Below, piece after piece: positions 61,001 to 64,000 of a DNA stretch of 64,000 nt; within the stretch, counting starts at the first letter, position 1, and the number at the start of each line of letters is the position of its first letter. The notes under the pieces were generated by a model. The model saw only the letters and a program-made list of their open reading frames with translations. It had not been told where the DNA came from and did not search any database. The DNA comes from Calliopsis andreniformis (Eukaryota; Arthropoda; Insecta; Hymenoptera; Andrenidae): the NCBI RefSeq assembly GCF_051401765.1, contig NW_027480598.1, positions 186,001 through 250,000 of the forward strand. The letters are read 5' to 3'. The position numbers and the translations under genes were made by a program.

Positions 61001-64000
61001 ATTCTCAATCCTCAATCCTCAATCCTCAATCCTCAATCTTCAATCCTCAATACTCAATCTTCAATCCTCAATCCTCAATCCTCAATACTCTATCCTCAAT
61101 CCTCATTCCTCAAACTTCAATCCTCAACCCTCAGTCCTCAATCCTCAATCTTCAATCCTCAATCCTCAATCCTCAATCCTCAATCCTATGTCCTCAAACC
61201 TCAATCCTGAATCCTCAATCCCGAATCCTCAATCTTCATCCCTCAGTCCTCAACAATAGGTTGTCAATCCTCAGTGCTCAATAGAATATCCTCAATTCAC
61301 AGGTTTCAATACTCAATACTCAATCTGCAATCTTCAAATCTCTATTCGCAAACATCAATTCTCATCATTCAACCGTCAACACTCAGTCCCCAATCCTCAA
61401 TCTTCAATCCTCAATCCTCAATCCTCAATCCTCAATCCTCAATCCTCAATCGTCAATCCTCAATTTTCAATCCTCAATCCTCAATCTGCAATCGTCAACT
61501 GTCAATCCTCAATCCTCAATCCTCAATCCTCAGTCTCCAATCCTCAATCTTCAATCCTCAATCCTCAATCCTCAATCCTCAATCCTCAATCCTCTGTCCT
61601 CAGTCCTCAAAGCTCAACCCTCAACCCTCAGACCTCATCCTCAGCCCTCAATCCTCAATCCTCAATCCTCAATCTTCAATCCTCAATACTCAATCTTCAA
61701 TCCTCAACCCTCAATCCTCAATCCTCAATCCTATGTCCTCAAACCTCAATCCTGAATCCTCAATCCCGAATCCTCAATCTTCATCCCTCAGTCCTCAACG
61801 ATAGGTTGTCAATCCTCAGTGCTCAATAGAATATCCTCAATTCACAGGTTTCAATACTCAATACTCAATCTGCAATCTTCAAATCTCTATTCGCAAACAT
61901 CAATTCTCATCACTCAACCGTCAACACTCAGTCCCCAATCCTCAATCTTCAATCCTCAATCCTCAATCCTCAATCCTCAATCCTCAATCCTCAATTGTCA
62001 ATCCTCAATTTTCAATCCTCAATCCTCAATCTGCAATCGTCAACTGTCAATCCTCAATCCTCAATCCTCATTCTTCGATCCTCAATACCCAATGCTCCAT
62101 CTTCAATCCTCAATCCTCAATCCTCAATTCTCAATCCTCAATCCTCAATCCTCATACCTCAAACATCAATAATCAACCCTCAGTCCTCGTCCTCAATCCA
62201 CGACCCTCAATCCTCAATCCTCAATCTTCAGTCATCAATATTCAATCTTCAATGCTCAATCCTCAATCCTCAATCCTCAATCCTCAATGTTCAATCCTCA
62301 ATACCCAATGCTCAATCTGCAATCCTCAATTCTCAATCCTCAATCCTCAATCCTCAATCCTCAATCCTCAATCCTCAATCCTCAATCCTCAACCTTCAAT
62401 CCTCAATACTCAATCTGCAATCCTCAATCCTCAATGTTCAATCCTTAATACCCAATCCTCAATCTTCAATCGTCAATCCTCAATCCTCAATCCTCAATCC
62501 TCAATTCTGAAACCTCAATCCTCAATCCTCAATCCTCAGTCTCCATCCACAATCTTCAATCCTCAATCCTCAATCCTCAATCCTCAATCCTCAATCCTCA
62601 GTCCTCAGTCCTCAAAGCTCAACCCTCAACCCTCAGACCTCATCCTCAGCACTCAATCCTCAATCCTCAATCCTCAATCTTCAATCCTCAATACTCAATC
62701 TTCAATCCTCAACCCTCAATCCTCAATCTTCAATCCTCAATACTCAATCTGCAATCCTGAATCCTCAATCCCCAATCCTTAATTTTAATTCCTCACTCCT
62801 CAATACCCAATTCTTAATCTTCAATCCTCAATCCTCAATCCTCAATTTTTTCAATCCTCAATACTCACTCTGCAATCCTCAATCCTCAATCCCCAATCCT
62901 TAATCCTAATTCGTCGTTCCTCAATACCCAATCCTTAATCTTCAATCCTCAATCCTCAATCCTCAATCCTCAATCCTCAATCCTCAATCCTCAATCCTCA
63001 ACCCTCAATCCTCAGTCCTGAAACTTCAATCCCGAATCCTCAAACCTGAATCCTCAATCTTCAGCCCTCAGTTCTCAGCATTCAATTGTCAATCCTCAAT
63101 CCTCAATAGAATATCCTCAATTCACAGTTTTCAGTACTCAATCCCCATTCGTCCAATCTTCAAATCTCATTCCACAAACATCAATTCTCATCACTCAACC
63201 CTTAACACTCAGTCCTCAATCCTCAACCCTCGTTCTTCAATCCTCAATACCCAATCCTCAATCCTCAATCCTCAAACTTCAATCCTCAATCCTCAATCCC
63301 CAATCCTCAATCCTAATTCGTCACTCCTCAATACCCAATCCTTAATCTTCAATCCTCAATCCTCAACCCTCAATCCTCAATCCCCATTCTTCAATCATCA
63401 ATGTTCAATCTTCAATCCTCAATCCTCAATCCTCAATCCTCAATGTTCAACCCTCAATACCCAATCCTCAATCTTCAGTCCACAATCCTCAATCCTCAAT
63501 CCTCAATCCTCAATCCTCAATCCTCAATCCTCTGTCCTCAAACCTCAATCCTGAATCCTCTATCCCGAATCCTCAATCTTCAGCCCTCAGTCCTCAACAA
63601 TCTGTTGTCAATCCTCAGTCCTCAATAGAATATCCTCAATTCACAGGTATCAATACTCAATACTCAATCTGCAACCTTCAAATCTCTATTCGCAAACATC
63701 AATTCTCATCACTCAACCCTCAACACTCAGTACCCAATCCTCAATCTTCAAACCTCAATCCTCAATACTCAATACTCAATCCTCAACCCTCAATCCTCAA
63801 TCCTCAATACTCAACCTTCAATCCTCAATCCTCAATACTCAATCATCAATCCTCAATCCTCAATCATCAATCGTCAACCTCCAATCCTGAATACTCTATC
63901 TTCAATCCTCAATCCTCAATCCTCAATCCTCAACCCTCATTCTTCAATCCACAATACCCAATCCTCAATCCTCAATCCTCAAACTTCAATCCTCAATCCT
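49078..64000 (+). repeat. AATCCTC heptamer satellite array
   Basis: Nearly 15 kb of variants of the heptamer AATCCTC (also AATACTC, AATCTTC, AACCCTC, AGTCCTC, AATCCCC). The array continues past the window end. Three heptamers make 21 bp, so frames stay open and give spurious repeats such as SILNPQS. It is not the TTAGG insect telomere motif nor an obvious variant of it. Within it recur longer marker phrases (for example caattcacaggtttcaatactc). Confidence 0.96.
49900..59020 (+). repeat. Three near-identical 3,040-bp higher-order units in the heptamer array
   Basis: The marker tcctaaatcctcaatactc recurs at about 49918, 52958 and 55998, and gcacaatcctcaattcac at 50680, 53720 and 56760, always 3,040 bp apart. 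Units run roughly 49900-52940, 52941-55980 and 55981-59020, with only a few substitutions (for example atactc against atcctc at 50791/53831). After 59020 related but rearranged segments follow, such as copies of the caataggttgtcaatcctcagtgctc phrase at about 59304, 61255 and 61800. Confidence 0.92.

Noticed and set aside
49014..63628. Repeated SILNPQS-type proteins (histatin- or silk-like at first sight)
   Set aside because: The 7-residue periodicity is that of three heptamers. The frames open and close randomly and no signal peptide or consistent start exists.
49078..64000. CRISPR array or telomere
   Set aside because: No fixed repeat with unique spacers of constant length is present, and the heptamer is neither TTAGG nor a recognised variant; setting is eukaryotic.

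Overview
This is repeat-rich insect nuclear DNA with no recognisable host gene. An arthropod nuclear genome is indicated by spliceosomal introns in transposon genes, Merlin, Copia, Gypsy and Polinton-type elements, and three blocks of AT-rich mitochondrial DNA read with TGA=Trp. The mitochondrial blocks carry frameshifts, stops and a deletion, so they are nuclear copies (numts). Their gene order (nad2-trnC-trnY-trnW-cox1 and cox2-trnD-trnK-atp8) differs from the ancestral insect order and matches what I recall for Apis and other bees. My best guess is an aculeate hymenopteran, probably a bee, in heterochromatin.

Layout: 1-12385, degenerate CATAGC-type satellite with a 4,677-bp higher-order duplication, grading into a CATAAT-like tract to 12530. 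13476-14669, numt 1 (cox2 end, trnD, trnK, atp8, atp6; minus strand). 14670-17038, TTAA-flanked inverted-repeat element holding a smaller MITE. 17043-19436, broken Polinton-type DNA polymerase B (minus). 20484-26504, Ty3/Gypsy element without its reverse transcriptase core, with a 1,411-bp solo LTR inserted in pol. About 26629-27963, uninterrupted (GATGAC)n array. 28213-36268, Merlin DNA transposon whose four-exon transposase is open apart from a nested Ty1/Copia element (29057-33903); its third intron holds a foldback element. About 39050-42540, numt 3 (nad5, trnH, nad4, nad4L, trnT, trnP). 42850-43580, R1-like LINE remnant. 44036-44700, four 165-bp tandem units. 44789-49077, numt 2 (nad2 to partial atp6). 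49078-64000 and beyond, AATCCTC heptamer satellite with three near-identical 3,040-bp higher-order units.

The genes do not form a host pathway. They are layers of mobile elements and organelle insertions: Copia went into Merlin, the solo LTR into Gypsy, the MITE into the TTAA element. The TTAA element has a numt on one side and a polymerase gene on the other, which points to rearrangement. Nearly every element is dead by identifiable lesions; the Merlin transposase is the exception, disrupted only by the later insertion. Almost half the window is simple-sequence-derived satellite, and the long open frames there are products of periodicity, not genes.
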